Source of the DNA: Thermohalobaculum sp039027855 | Lineage (GTDB): Bacteria; Pseudomonadota; Alphaproteobacteria; Rhodobacterales; Rhodobacteraceae | Length of the DNA: 64,000 bases | Assembly (NCBI GenBank): GCA_039027855.1 | Contig: JBCCJI010000009.1 | Coordinates: 1-64,000, forward strand | Direction: 5' to 3' | Part shown: positions 17,569 to 26,513 of the stretch, piece after piece | How positions within the stretch are numbered: position 1 is the first letter of the stretch | How the letters are laid out: the number at the start of each line of letters is the position of its first letter | The notes under the pieces: model-generated | The model's input: only the letters and a program-made list of their open reading frames with translations | What the model was told of the DNA's origin: nothing | Databases searched by the model: none | Translations under genes and position numbers: made by a program

Positions 17569-18003
17569 CGCGGTGTCTCCCATGATCGGTGGATCGATCG
17601 TCGTGATGAACAGTTGGTGTCGCATTCTCGCATATGGTGCAAAAATTGCGGTGTTTCCCGTCTCTGTGAAGAGCCGTGGCATGACGTTTGGGAAGGCTGA
17701 AACATGGCGCTCAGTGGTGCTTCCGGGGCTTCTGCTGCGTGTCGCTAAGGTAGCGGAGGTACGCCGATCGGCGCCGACCCAATCAAGCGGAATCGCGGCT
17801 GGTCGCCGCAATGAGTCTTGCAGGGTTTACCGGGGCCCGCATGCCGGGGACGACGGGCACCGGCAGGTTTGGCAGCGGCAGGAGCGCAAACTAGCCGCCC
17901 GGATGCCCGGTCGGGCGTCAATCCAGTCGGGCGGCGCCGCGATTGCCGAGGAAACCCTGCTCAGCGGGTTGCCACGTCCGCAAGGCTGCGGCTTTGATCC
18001 GGC
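17569..18003. other. Intergenic region with a copy of repeat B
   Basis: No gene is recognised between the lipoprotein operon and the FAD/GcvT oxidoreductase. The left part (17569-17700), locally AT-richer, should hold the lipoprotein promoter. The middle holds one copy of a 37-bp repeat (17784-17820). The right part is downstream of the oxidoreductase stop. Confidence 0.55.
17784..17820 (-). repeat. Repeat B, copy 1 (37 bp, inverted)
   Basis: The reverse complement of 17784-17820 matches 21485-21521 at 35 of 37 positions by eye. The core contains GCGGCGACCAGCCGC, which can form a GCGGC/GCCGC hairpin. It lies in noncoding sequence. It may be a dispersed repeat element or a shared protein-binding site. 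Confidence 0.75.
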
Positions 18004-20490
18004 TCAGACGTCCACGCGGATGCGGGCGTTCTTCGGGTCGTAGGGGCTGTCCTCCACGACCTCCGCGTCGAACAGGTCGCGGAACATGCGCAGCTTGAGC
18101 TCGGTGCCGGGTTCGGCGAGGTCGGGGCGCAGATAGCCGAGGCCGATCTGCCTGCCAAAGGCCACCGAGTAGCCGCCCGATGTCAGGCGGCCGACCTTCT
18201 CGTGGCGGTGATAAAGCGCCTCGCGGCCCCATGGGTCGGCATTGGCGGGCCCGTCGATCAGCAGCGTGCAGCATTTCGAGCGGATGCCGGTCTCCACCAT
18301 CGCGGCGCGGCCCTTGTAGTCCTTGTCGCGCGCGACGAAGCGGTCGAGACCGGCCTCCAGCGGCGTGGCATCGCGGCCGAGATCGGTGCCGAAGGCGCGG
18401 TAGGATTTCTCCTGGCGGAGCCAATTTTGCGCCCGCGCGCCGATGAGGCTCAGCCCGCAGGCCTCGCCAGAGGCCATCAGCTTATCGAACAGGTAATTCT
18501 GCATCTCGATCGGGTGGTGGATCTCCCAACCGAGCTCGCCGGTATAGGCGACGCGCACTGCCATGGCGCCGACCATGCCGAGATCGAGCGTGCGGAAGCT
18601 TAGCCAGGGGAAGCGCTTGTTCGACAGTGCCTGCGACGGGTCGGCATCGACCACCAGCGGCCCCAGCAGATCGCGCGTGCGCGGCCCCGCCACCGCAAAG
18701 CAGCCGTATTGCGTGGTGACGTCCTGCACCTCGATCCAGCCGAGCTTGCCGCGCATCTTCTCGGCCATCTTGCGCAGGTAATCGCCATCGTAATCCTGCG
18801 CGCTGCCGGCGGAGACGAGGTAGTAGCTGTCCTCGGCGAGCCGCATGATGGTGAATTCGGTGCGCACCGTGCCCGCCACGGTCAGCGCATAGCTCAGGTT
18901 GATGCGCCCGATCTTGGGCAGCTTGTTGCAGGTCAGCCAGTCGAGGAAGGCCGTCGCCCCGGGCCCCTGCACGCGGTGCTTGGTGAAGGCCGTGGCATCG
19001 ATCAAGCCCACGCCCTCGCGGATCGCCCGTGCCTCGGCCTCGGCATACTGCCACCAGCCGCCGCGGCGGAACGAGCGGCTGTCATGGTCGCTGAAACCCT
19101 CGGGCGCGTAGTAGTTCGGCCGCTCCCAGCCGTTCACCTGCCCGAACTGCGCGCCCTGCGCCTTCACCCGGTCATAGCAGGGCGCGGTGCGGAGCGGCCG
19201 ACAGGTCGGGCGTTCCTCGTCGGGGTGGTGGAGGATGTAGACATGTTCATACGCCTCCTCGTTCTTGCGCGCGGCGTAGTCGCGGTTCATCCAGCTGCCA
19301 AAGCGGCGCGGATCGAGCGAGAACATGTCGATCTCGGCCTCACCCCCGGTAATCAGCTGGCTGAGATAATGCCCCGTGCCGCCCGCCGCGGTGATGCCAA
19401 AGCTGAAGCCCTCTGCGAAGAAGAAGTTGTCGACGCCGGGCGCGGGGCCCACCAGCGGATTGCCGTCGGGCGTGTAGCAGATCGGGCCGTTATAGTCGTC
19501 TTTCAGCCCGCAGGTCTCCGAGGTCGGGATGCGGTGGATGAAGGAGGCGTATTCCTCCTCGATCCGCTCCAGATCGAGCGGCAGCAGATCGGCGCGGAAG
19601 TTCTCGGGCACACCGTGCACGGCCCAGGCGGGGGCATTGCGCTCGTAGGGACCCAGGATCCAGCCGCCGCGTTCCTCGCGCACGTACCATTTGGCATCGG
19701 CGTCGCGCAGCACCGGATGCTCGCCATTGGTCTTGCGCCATTCGACCAGGGCCGGGTCGGGTTCGGTCACGATGTACTGGTGCTCGACCGGGATCGCGGG
19801 GATGTAGCAGCCGATCATGGCGGCGGTGCGCTGGGCATGGTTGCCGGTGGCGGTGACGACCGTCTCGCACTCGATCTCGAAGGGTTCTTGCGCGACGAGC
19901 CGGCCGCCGGTCTCGTGCATGATATGGCCCGAGACGATCCAGTGGCAGTTCTGGCGGCGGAAGGCGTCGACCTGCGCCCGGCGCATGATCTCGACACCGC
20001 GCATGCGGGCACCCTTGGCCATCGCCTGGCTGACATCGGCGGGATTGATGTAGCCATCGGTGGGGTGGAAGATGGCGCCCACCAGATCCTCGGTCCGCAC
20101 CAGCGGGTAGCGGTCGCCGATCTCGTTCGGGCTCAGCCACTCGAAGGGGATGCCGATGGTCTCGGCGGTCGCGGCGTACAGCATGTATTCGTCCATGCGC
20201 TCGCGTGTCTGGGCCATGCGCAGATTGCCGACGACGGCGAAACCGGCATTGAGGCCCGTCTCCTCCTCCAGCGTCTTGTAGAACTTGATCGAGTAGTCGT
20301 GGATATGGCTCGTCGCGTAGCTCATGTTGAAATACGGGAGTAGCCCGGCGGCATGCCAGGTCGAGCCCGCCGTGAGCTCGTCGCGCTCCAGCAGGACGGT
20401 GTCGGTCCAGCCTGCCTTGGCCAGATGATAGGCGATCGAGCAGCCGACCGCGCCGCCGCCCACGATTACCGCTCTTGCCGTCTTGCGCAT
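18004..20490 (-). CDS. FAD-dependent oxidoreductase/GcvT fusion, dimethylglycine dehydrogenase-like
   Basis: An 828-residue two-part enzyme of the dimethylglycine/sarcosine dehydrogenase family. The N-terminal DAO-type domain binds FAD (V-I-V-G-G-G-A-V-G-C-S near 8-18, then S-T-W-H-A-A-G near residues 42-48, where family members attach FAD to His). The C-terminal half is a GcvT-like aminomethyltransferase domain, expected to pass the released one-carbon unit to tetrahydrofolate. Likely substrates are N-methylated glycines from betaine or choline breakdown; the exact one is not certain. ATG 20490 precedes the FAD motif directly. Electrons would go to ETF and then to ETF-QO (27649-29331). It is a single gene with a tandem-repeat array upstream. 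Confidence 0.87.
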   Translation of the reverse strand: MRKTARAVIVGGGAVGCSIAYHLAKAGWTDTVLLERDELTAGSTWHAAGLLPYFNMSYATSHIHDYSIKFYKTLEEETGLNAGFAVVGNLRMAQTRERMDEYMLYAATAETIGIPFEWLSPNEIGDRYPLVRTEDLVGAIFHPTDGYINPADVSQAMAKGARMRGVEIMRRAQVDAFRRQNCHWIVSGHIMHETGGRLVAQEPFEIECETVVTATGNHAQRTAAMIGCYIPAIPVEHQYIVTEPDPALVEWRKTNGEHPVLRDADAKWYVREERGGWILGPYERNAPAWAVHGVPENFRADLLPLDLERIEEEYASFIHRIPTSETCGLKDDYNGPICYTPDGNPLVGPAPGVDNFFFAEGFSFGITAAGGTGHYLSQLITGGEAEIDMFSLDPRRFGSWMNRDYAARKNEEAYEHVYILHHPDEERPTCRPLRTAPCYDRVKAQGAQFGQVNGWERPNYYAPEGFSDHDSRSFRRGGWWQYAEAEARAIREGVGLIDATAFTKHRVQGPGATAFLDWLTCNKLPKIGRINLSYALTVAGTVRTEFTIMRLAEDSYYLVSAGSAQDYDGDYLRKMAEKMRGKLGWIEVQDVTTQYGCFAVAGPRTRDLLGPLVVDADPSQALSNKRFPWLSFRTLDLGMVGAMAVRVAYTGELGWEIHHPIEMQNYLFDKLMASGEACGLSLIGARAQNWLRQEKSYRAFGTDLGRDATPLEAGLDRFVARDKDYKGRAAMVETGIRSKCCTLLIDGPANADPWGREALYHRHEKVGRLTSGGYSVAFGRQIGLGYLRPDLAEPGTELKLRMFRDLFDAEVVEDSPYDPKNARIRVDV

Positions 20491-20614
20491 CGCCCATCCT
20501 CCGGGATCCCGTTTCACCCGGGATCGCCGATGGCGCCGCGGCGGGCTGGGATGGTAGCGACCGGCACAGGGCGAAAATCGACATCGCCGCGTGTTGTGCC
20601 CGGATCCTCGCCTT

Positions 20615-20692
20615 GGGACCTTCCCGTGGGACCTTCCCGTGGGACCTTCCCGTGGGACCTTCCCGTGGGACCTTCCCGTGGGACCTCCCCGT
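20615..20692. repeat. 13-bp tandem repeat array, six units
   Basis: The unit GGGACCTTCCCGT is repeated exactly five times from 20615 to 20679, with a sixth copy (20680-20692) differing at one base. Each unit contains GGGA and TCCC, so each can form a tiny hairpin. It lies 125 bases upstream of the oxidoreductase start and 43 bases past the stop of the next gene, in noncoding DNA. It resembles a VNTR; 13 is not a multiple of 3, arguing against a coding repeat. Confidence 0.9.
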
Positions 20693-20734
20693 CGGGCCGC
20701 GTTGTCGGCTGTGGGGACGGTGGGCCGGGGCGCG

Positions 20735-21178
20735 TCAGTCGAGCGCGTCGTAGAGGATCAGCACCGCGGTGCCTCTGCCATCGGCCGCGACCAGATGCTC
20801 GCCGACCCTGACCCAGCGGGTGGCCTCGATCCGGTGCGGGGCGAGCGCGGTTTCCAGCGCCTCGGAGACCGGTTGCGGGTTGGCGCCCTCGGGCAGGGGA
20901 TCACCCTCGACGATGGCGTCTTCCACCGCTTCCGGCAGGTTGCGCCCGTTCGAGGCGAGCGCCCCGTCGCCGAGCACGCCGGCCACCGCCTGCAGGATCG
21001 CCGCCCGGTCGGCTGCCGAGGCGTCGGTGCCGTCGGTCACCGTGCGCTGTTCGGGCGGTTTCGAGGTATCGACGAGGCGCCCGCCCTGCCGCTCGATCTG
21101 CGCGCCTGCGCCACCGGCCATCAGGACGGTGGCAAGGAGGACAACAAGCGGTCCGGGGTGGGTGGATAGGCCAGGCAT
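20735..21178 (-). CDS. Putative exported protein of unknown function
   Basis: A 147-residue protein with a signal peptide (about 1-27, ending A-G-A-Q). The mature part is mixed, with A-A-D-R-A-A-I-L-Q-A-V-A-G-V-L-G and a C-terminal strand pattern R-G-T-A-V-L-I-L-Y-D-A-L-D. GAGGAGGAG precedes the ATG at 21178, a strong ribosome site that decides the start. No domain recognised. Probably monocistronic. Confidence 0.65.
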   Translation of the reverse strand: MPGLSTHPGPLVVLLATVLMAGGAGAQIERQGGRLVDTSKPPEQRTVTDGTDASAADRAAILQAVAGVLGDGALASNGRNLPEAVEDAIVEGDPLPEGANPQPVSEALETALAPHRIEATRWVRVGEHLVAADGRGTAVLILYDALD

Positions 21179-21297
21179 CGTAGGGCTCCTCCTCAGACTG
21201 CGGGTCACGTCCGCATCCCTTTATCGTCTCAGCGCCCCGTTTCCGGCAATTCCCGACGGATCACCCGCAGCATCGCCACCGGTCGCACAGGGTGATA

Positions 21298-21418
21298 TGC
21301 GGGTGTCGGGACGGGTCAAGGTTCGCGTGAGCGACCGGCATAGCCGGCTTGACCTTGACGCGGCCCGACACGCGCCAAACGCTCGATCAGAAGCCGCCTG
21401 CGGCTTCTCCCCAGCCCC
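21298..21418 (+). repeat. Repeat A, copy 1 (about 120 bp, structured)
   Basis: This segment matches the reverse complement of 36811-36932 with about 10 mismatches over 120 bases, by eye. It can fold into nested stems: GTGTCGGG with CCCGACAC outside, GTCAAGG with CCTTGAC inside that, and CCGGC-ATA-GCCGG at the tip. A second hairpin AGAAGCCGC-CT-GCGGCTTCT follows. It lies between an exported-protein gene and the transglycosylase gene. No protein function is implied although frames stay open through it. Confidence 0.85.
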
Positions 21419-21484
21419 GGCAGCATCACACGCCAAGGGCTCGATCCCGCATCAACGCGCCGACCGCGCCACGGGGTGCTCACG

Positions 21485-21521
21485 CAAGACGCATCGCGGC
21501 GACCAGCCGCGATTCCGCTTG
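21485..21521 (+). repeat. Repeat B, copy 2 (37 bp)
   Basis: This copy matches the reverse complement of 17784-17820 with two differences. It begins 66 bases after repeat A and ends 2 bases before the end of the transglycosylase gene. Its GCGGC/GCCGC hairpin may act in 3'-end formation of that gene, but there is no T tract. Confidence 0.75.
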
Positions 21522-21523
21522 GC

Positions 21524-22840
21524 TCAGCCGTCGTTGCCGCCCTCTGTGGGATCGCGCAGAACGTCCAGCAGGCGGGTCGAGACATAGCCGTCCGGGATCG
21601 TGCCGCTATCCGACTGGAAGGCGCGGACGGCGCGGCGGGTATCGGGGCCGACGATGCCGTCGACACCGCGTGTGTCGTAGCCGCGCAGGTTCAGAAGCTG
21701 CTGCACCTCGCGCGTCTCCTCCCGTGACAGCGCCCTATCACCGCGCGGCCATTCGGCAACAAGGCCGGGCCGTCCCTCGATCCGCTGTGCCAGGAGTGCG
21801 ATGGCAAGCGCGTATGACGTCGCATTATTGTACCGTCGGATCACGCGGAAATTCGGCCAGGTCGCAAAGGCCGGGCCCTCGGCGCCCGCCGGCAGAAGGA
21901 TCTCAACCGCCGCGCCATCGGGTAGGGCGGCGCCGTTCGGCAGGCGCACTCCCATGGCGCTCCACTCGGCCACGGGTCGGGCGCCGGCCGAGGCGAGGGC
22001 ATAGTCGAACCCGGCGGGTAGCATCACCTCCAGCGCGGCCGGCTGGCCCTTTTCCCAGCCGAAGCGCGCCAGGTAATTGGCCGCCGAAGCGAGCGCGTCC
22101 GCCGCATCACCTGCCCAGATATCGCGCCGCCCGTCACCGTCATGGTCGACCGCGTAGTCGAGGAAGCTCGTCGGAATGAACTGCGTATGCCCCATGGCGC
22201 CCGACCATGATCCGATCATCCGCCCGGGCGCTATGTCACCGGCCTGGATGATCCTTAGCGCGGCGATCAGCTGATCCTCGGCGAAGGCGCGGCGGCGGCC
22301 GTCATGGGCCAGCGTCGCCAGGGCGCCGATCACCGGTGTTCGGCCGTAATTGGCACCATAGGCGCTCTCAAGCCCCCAGATCGCCAGGACAATCTCGCTC
22401 TCGACAGCGTGGCGGGCCTCGATATCGCGCATCAGGGTGGCTTTGGCGCGCGCCTCTGCGCGACCGTTCTCGATCCGCAGATCCGAGACGGCACTGTCGA
22501 GATACTCCCAGATCGGCCGGGTGAACTCGGGCTGGAACCGGTCGAGCTCGATCACCCGCTCGATCGGCGCGACGCCAGCAAAGGCCGCATCGAAGGTTGC
22601 GGGCGCAATTCCTTCACTAAGCGCGCGTGCGCGGAAGGCCTGACGCCAGGTGGCGAAGTTCACCGTCTGGCCTTCGGGGACGCTGGTGGCCGAGGCCGGT
22701 CGCGCCGCGGTCGTTTCCGCTGTTGTGGCGGCGGCTGCCGCCGGTCGTTCGGGCGGTGCCGGCACACCAGCAGGCGCGCTGGCGCAGGCGGAGAGGGTGG
22801 CGACGGAAAGGCCGAAGGCGAGGCGGGGGAGACGAAACAT
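21524..22840 (-). CDS. Lytic murein transglycosylase (MltB-like) with peptidoglycan-binding domain
   Basis: A 438-residue lipoprotein that should cleave peptidoglycan glycan strands, leaving 1,6-anhydro ends. It has a lipobox with Cys near 19 (T-L-S-A-C), an alanine-rich linker (25-60), an MltB/SLT_2 domain with catalytic Glu158 in I-W-G-L-E-S-A-Y-G, M-G-H-T-Q-F-I-P-T near 216, D-H-D-G-D-G-R-R-D-I-W and a C-terminal peptidoglycan-binding domain (about 375-432). It faces the same way as the NlpC/P60 gene with a 39-base gap, so wall-cutting enzymes cluster here. Confidence 0.93.
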   Translation of the reverse strand: MFRLPRLAFGLSVATLSACASAPAGVPAPPERPAAAAATTAETTAARPASATSVPEGQTVNFATWRQAFRARALSEGIAPATFDAAFAGVAPIERVIELDRFQPEFTRPIWEYLDSAVSDLRIENGRAEARAKATLMRDIEARHAVESEIVLAIWGLESAYGANYGRTPVIGALATLAHDGRRRAFAEDQLIAALRIIQAGDIAPGRMIGSWSGAMGHTQFIPTSFLDYAVDHDGDGRRDIWAGDAADALASAANYLARFGWEKGQPAALEVMLPAGFDYALASAGARPVAEWSAMGVRLPNGAALPDGAAVEILLPAGAEGPAFATWPNFRVIRRYNNATSYALAIALLAQRIEGRPGLVAEWPRGDRALSREETREVQQLLNLRGYDTRGVDGIVGPDTRRAVRAFQSDSGTIPDGYVSTRLLDVLRDPTEGGNDG

Positions 22841-22879
22841 GCAGTCCTCGACAGATCCACGGCGACACAGGCGCGAACG

Positions 22880-23818
22880 CTAGGCCTTCAGTTTGGCACA
22901 GACGGGGCGGCATGTCGTCGTGATCTGGTGCCCCTCGGAGGCGGCAATGCGGTTGATTGCGTCTTGCAACGGTTCGGTCGCGGTCGCCATGTGCCCCGCA
23001 TTGGCATGGAGCAGTCGCGCGCCATCGACCATCACCCCCACATGACCCCGCCAGAACACGATATCGCCGCGTGCAAGGGTATCGATGGCGACGCTTTTCC
23101 AGCCCATTGCCTCCTGCTGGTCGGTGTCGCGGAGCGCGGGGATACCGGCTGCGGCAAGGGCGAGCTGGATCAAGGCCGAGCAGTCGATGCCATAGCTTGA
23201 CCGCCCACCCCAAAGGTAGGGCGCGCCGAGATAGCGCTCGGCCTCGGCCACCCAGTCGGACGCCGGCACCTCAAGCGGGGCGAGCCGGGCCGACGGCACA
23301 TAGCCGAGGCCCGCTGCGAGGCGGGCGAATGTGCCGCTGCTTCCCCTTGCCGGCACATGGTCGACAACAGCGACCATGGCGGGGGCCGGTAGAGGGCTTG
23401 CGGCCGGCGCCTTGACCGCCGCCTCGCGATAGAGATGGCTGCCCGGCGGCAAGACGCGATGTGTCGGCGCTGGCAGCCCATCAGCCGGCGCCAGGCCGCG
23501 ACGCGCCACATAGCCCACGCGACCATCGCTTTGCAGCTGCACCCAGGCCCAGTCGCCCGCGATCTCGCAACAGCGCACGCGCTCGCCAAAGACGAGCTGG
23601 CTGTCGAGCATGGCGCCTGCATCTGGCCGGCTGCGGAAGTCCAACAGAGGGGCCGAGACGACCATCGCGGTCTCCGCCGCAAAGGCGGGCGCCTCGATCT
23701 TACCGCGCAGGCTTTCGGCTGCGAGATCGGCTCGGGTGAAACACTGGCGCGGGTCGTCGGGCACCTGGCTCGCGGTGCGGGATGGTGCGGCCGGCGCCTC
23801 AGCCACCGCTCGCGCCAT
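22880..23818 (-). CDS. NlpC/P60 family peptidase with SH3-like domains
   Basis: A C40 cysteine peptidase of 312 residues, expected to cut peptide stems of peptidoglycan. Two SH3-like segments (about 55-190) precede the catalytic domain with Y-G-I-D-C-S-A-L (Cys about 217) and the histidine in G-H-V-G-V-M-V-D. No clear signal peptide is seen at this start, so a cytoplasmic recycling role is possible. The ATG at 23818 overlaps the end of the M17 aminopeptidase gene by 20 bases, a pairing seen in relatives. Confidence 0.87.
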   Translation of the reverse strand: MARAVAEAPAAPSRTASQVPDDPRQCFTRADLAAESLRGKIEAPAFAAETAMVVSAPLLDFRSRPDAGAMLDSQLVFGERVRCCEIAGDWAWVQLQSDGRVGYVARRGLAPADGLPAPTHRVLPPGSHLYREAAVKAPAASPLPAPAMVAVVDHVPARGSSGTFARLAAGLGYVPSARLAPLEVPASDWVAEAERYLGAPYLWGGRSSYGIDCSALIQLALAAAGIPALRDTDQQEAMGWKSVAIDTLARGDIVFWRGHVGVMVDGARLLHANAGHMATATEPLQDAINRIAASEGHQITTTCRPVCAKLKA

Positions 23819-25301
23819 GGCTCGCGCCGTGGCGGGCTTCCAGCACGGTGAGCAGCGCCCGCGCTGCCTGTGCTTCGCCCCCGACCGGGCGGCCGGGTTT
23901 GGCGCTCGGCGTCCAGCCGTAGATGTCGAAATGGACCCAGGGCCCGTCACCTGCAAAGCGCCTGAGAAACAGCGCTGCCGTGATGCTGCCCGCACCTCCG
24001 GAGGGCGCGTTGTCGAGGTCGGCGATCTTGGGCTCGATCATCGTCTCGTAAGCATCATGCAGCGGCATGCGCCAAAGCGGGTCGCGCACGCTCTGGCTGG
24101 CATTGGCCAGCGCCGCGGCCAGCGCGTCGTCATCGGTGTAGAACGGGACGACATCGGGACCGAGTGCGACGCGGGCCGCCCCCGTCAGCGTCGCGAAATC
24201 GGCGATAAGCCCGGGCTCTCCCTCTCCCGCTGCCTCTCCCTCGGCCGCGAGGGCGAGGGCATCGGCCAGCACGAGCCGACCCTCCGCATCGGTGTTGTTC
24301 ACCTCCACCGTCTTGCCGTTGCGCGCCCTCAGCACGTCGCCGGGGCGGAAACTGCCACCCGCAACCGCATTCTCGGCAATGCCGAGCAGGACCCGAAGCC
24401 GGATATCGAGGCCGAGCGCCATGATCATATGGGCGAGCCCCAGGACCGTCGCCGCGCCGCCCATATCCTTCTTCATCAGGCCCATCGACCCGGAGGGTTT
24501 GAGGTTGAGGCCGCCGGTGTCGAAGGTGACGCCCTTGCCGATAAGGGTGACACGGGGCGCATCCGCACGCCCCCAGTTAAGGTCGACGAGGCGCGGCGGC
24601 TCAGCGGCGGCGCGGCCGACGGTGTGGATGAGCGGGAAGTTCTGCGCCAGCAGATCGTCGCCGACGATAGCCGTCATGCTGGCGCCGTGGCGCTCCGCCA
24701 GGCGGCGCGCGGCGTCCTCCAGCCGGGCGGGGCCCATGTCGTTGGCCGGGGTATTGATGAGATCGCGGGTGATGAACACGCCCTCGGCCACCACGCCGAG
24801 CCGCTCGCCGTCCACGCCGTCAGGGACCAGCAGATCCGCTTCGCTCGTCTCTTCCCCGGCGGGCTCACCCGCGGCCTCATCCGAACGGCCGCCGCGATAG
24901 TGGTCGAAGCGATAGCGCGAGAGCAGCCAGCCGAGGGCGACCTCCTCCGCCACGGCTTTCTCCAAGGGTGTCACGATCCGGTAGGTGCCGGCCGGCGCCT
25001 TGGCCGCGAAGGCGCCGATGGCAAAGCGGGTGCGCCGATGCGCCCTGGCCGTGCCCCAACCCAGGATCACCCGGTCGATCGCGCCGCCGCTGCCTGGCAT
25101 GGCGACGTGCTGGCCGAGCGCTGCGTTGAACCCGTTCGCCCTCAGCCATTGCGCCTCAGGCCCCGGCAGGGTGTCGAGAAACTCCTCAAGCGCATCCGAG
25201 GCAACGAGATGCAGGCCGATGGGCGTCGCTTCGCCGCCGCTCTCCGTCGACATGTCGGGCGCTATGTCCGGCGCCATGTCCGGCACAGTATCATCGCTCA
25301 T
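23799..25301 (-). CDS. Leucyl aminopeptidase family protein (M17)
   Basis: A 500-residue cytoplasmic metallo-aminopeptidase that removes N-terminal residues from peptides. The M17 signature N-T-D-A-E-G-R-L is near residues 335-342, with K-G-V-T-F-D-T-G-G-L (about 255) supplying metal ligands and S-M-G-L-M-K-K-D-M-G-G-A-A following. The first 20 residues are a repetitive M-A-P-D/I-A-P-D stretch and may not all be translated. The downstream NlpC/P60 gene overlaps it, so the pair may recycle wall peptides (inference). Confidence 0.93.
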   Translation of the reverse strand: MSDDTVPDMAPDIAPDMSTESGGEATPIGLHLVASDALEEFLDTLPGPEAQWLRANGFNAALGQHVAMPGSGGAIDRVILGWGTARAHRRTRFAIGAFAAKAPAGTYRIVTPLEKAVAEEVALGWLLSRYRFDHYRGGRSDEAAGEPAGEETSEADLLVPDGVDGERLGVVAEGVFITRDLINTPANDMGPARLEDAARRLAERHGASMTAIVGDDLLAQNFPLIHTVGRAAAEPPRLVDLNWGRADAPRVTLIGKGVTFDTGGLNLKPSGSMGLMKKDMGGAATVLGLAHMIMALGLDIRLRVLLGIAENAVAGGSFRPGDVLRARNGKTVEVNNTDAEGRLVLADALALAAEGEAAGEGEPGLIADFATLTGAARVALGPDVVPFYTDDDALAAALANASQSVRDPLWRMPLHDAYETMIEPKIADLDNAPSGGAGSITAALFLRRFAGDGPWVHFDIYGWTPSAKPGRPVGGEAQAARALLTVLEARHGASHGASGG

Positions 25302-25310
25302 GGCGCGTCC

Positions 25311-25892
25311 TCATCGCTTCGCCTCTCCCCGCTTCGTGGCCGGCGACCCGCTCGCTGGGGTCGGGGTCGCTGCCACGCCAGTCGCTGCCAGCGCCTCCAG
25401 ACCCCGGTCGATCGCCGCGACGGTTGCCATGGCCAGATCCCGTGTTGGGTCGTCAACGCCGCCTGCCACGATAGCGGCCTGTGCAGCGGCGTCGAGGGCG
25501 CGGGCCGATGCTGCAACTTCACCCAGGCCGAGATGCCCGGCCATGGCGACAAGGTCATGGGCCACGCCGGCCAGATCGCGCGACGTATTGGAGGATGGTT
25601 CGGCGCCCAGGCATTCCGCGATCACCCGTTGCCGGTCGTGCAGCGACATCACGCCATCGGCGAAAAGCTCGCGCAGCGTGTCGGGCCCCAGCATCCGCGT
25701 GAGGCGGTCGAGCCACGCATGGTCGAGCACCGGTGATGAGATTGGGGATGTGACTGCGGATGCATCCGCGGATGAGAGCGGCGATAAGGCCGAGGATGGT
25801 ACCGCGGAGGGCGTTTTCATGGGCGGTCGGGCATCTTTCGCGGCTGCTTGCGATGGGGCGTTCGGCGATGTCGGCCGAGACTGCGCCAACAT
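25311..25892 (-). CDS. Hpt-domain-like phosphotransfer protein
   Basis: A 193-residue protein whose middle resembles a histidine phosphotransfer (Hpt) domain: A-H-D-L-V-A-M-A-G-H-L-G-L near residues 110-122 followed by a helix with A-R-A-L-D-A-A-A-Q. The histidine in A-H-D-L would be the phosphorylated one. The first 50 residues are Ser/Pro/Ala-rich and unstructured. The start at 25892 has AGAAGG upstream; 25820 is an alternative. No sensor kinase or response regulator is nearby, so its partners lie elsewhere. Ten bases separate it from the aminopeptidase gene. Confidence 0.6.
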   Translation of the reverse strand: MLAQSRPTSPNAPSQAAAKDARPPMKTPSAVPSSALSPLSSADASAVTSPISSPVLDHAWLDRLTRMLGPDTLRELFADGVMSLHDRQRVIAECLGAEPSSNTSRDLAGVAHDLVAMAGHLGLGEVAASARALDAAAQAAIVAGGVDDPTRDLAMATVAAIDRGLEALAATGVAATPTPASGSPATKRGEAKR

Positions 25893-25936
25893 GGTTGAGG
25901 CCTTCTTACCCGCTCACCCCCTCGTGCCCGGTCAGA

Positions 25937-26479
25937 TCACTTGCGCCGCTTGTGCTCCTCGAGCCGCGGCATGATCTCGACGAAATTGCAGGGCCGGTGG
26001 CGATAATCGAGCTGCTTGACCAGGATCTCGTCCCAGGCATCGCGACAGGCCGAGGGCGAGCCCGGCAGCGCGAAGAGATAGGTACCGCCGGCCACTCCGG
26101 CACAGGCGCGCGACTGCACCGCCGAGGTGCCGATCTTGGCCACCGAGACATGCGTAAACACCGTGGCGAACGCATCGATCTCCTTCTCATAGACCGCGCG
26201 ATGGGCCTCCACCGTCACGTCGCGCCCCGTCAGACCTGTGCCGCCGGTGGTCAGCACGGCATCGACCTCGGGATCGGCGATCCAGGCGCGCAGCTGCGCC
26301 TCGATCCTGGCCTGCTCATCGGGCGTGATCGCCCGGGCGGCCAGGCGATGACCAGCGGCCTGCAATCGCTCGACCAGCGTGTTGCCCGAGCGGTCGTCCT
26401 CGGGCGTGCGGCTGTCGGAGACGGTCAGGACGGCGATGCCGACCGGGATGAACGCGCGCGCGGTGTCGATGCGGCTCAT
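25937..26479 (-). CDS. moaB: Molybdenum cofactor biosynthesis protein B
   Basis: A 180-residue MoaB/MogA-like protein involved in adenylylation of molybdopterin before molybdenum insertion. The family signatures are T-V-S-D-S-R-T near 19-25, T-T-G-G-T-G-L-T-G-R-D near 77-87 and L-P-G-S-P-S-A near 139. The length is typical of MoaB. Other molybdenum cofactor genes are not in the window. Confidence 0.93.
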   Translation of the reverse strand: MSRIDTARAFIPVGIAVLTVSDSRTPEDDRSGNTLVERLQAAGHRLAARAITPDEQARIEAQLRAWIADPEVDAVLTTGGTGLTGRDVTVEAHRAVYEKEIDAFATVFTHVSVAKIGTSAVQSRACAGVAGGTYLFALPGSPSACRDAWDEILVKQLDYRHRPCNFVEIMPRLEEHKRRK

Positions 26480-26513
26480 GATGGGTCCTCGGGATGGGTC
26501 CGCGGGGTGTCGT

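Noticed and set aside
18709..20343. 544-codon open frame antisense to the FAD/GcvT gene
   Set aside because: It is the reverse-complement shadow of a well-supported gene and has no familiar motif.
23610..25736. 708-codon open frame antisense to the aminopeptidase and NlpC/P60 genes
   Set aside because: Overlaps two well-supported genes and has no recognised domain.
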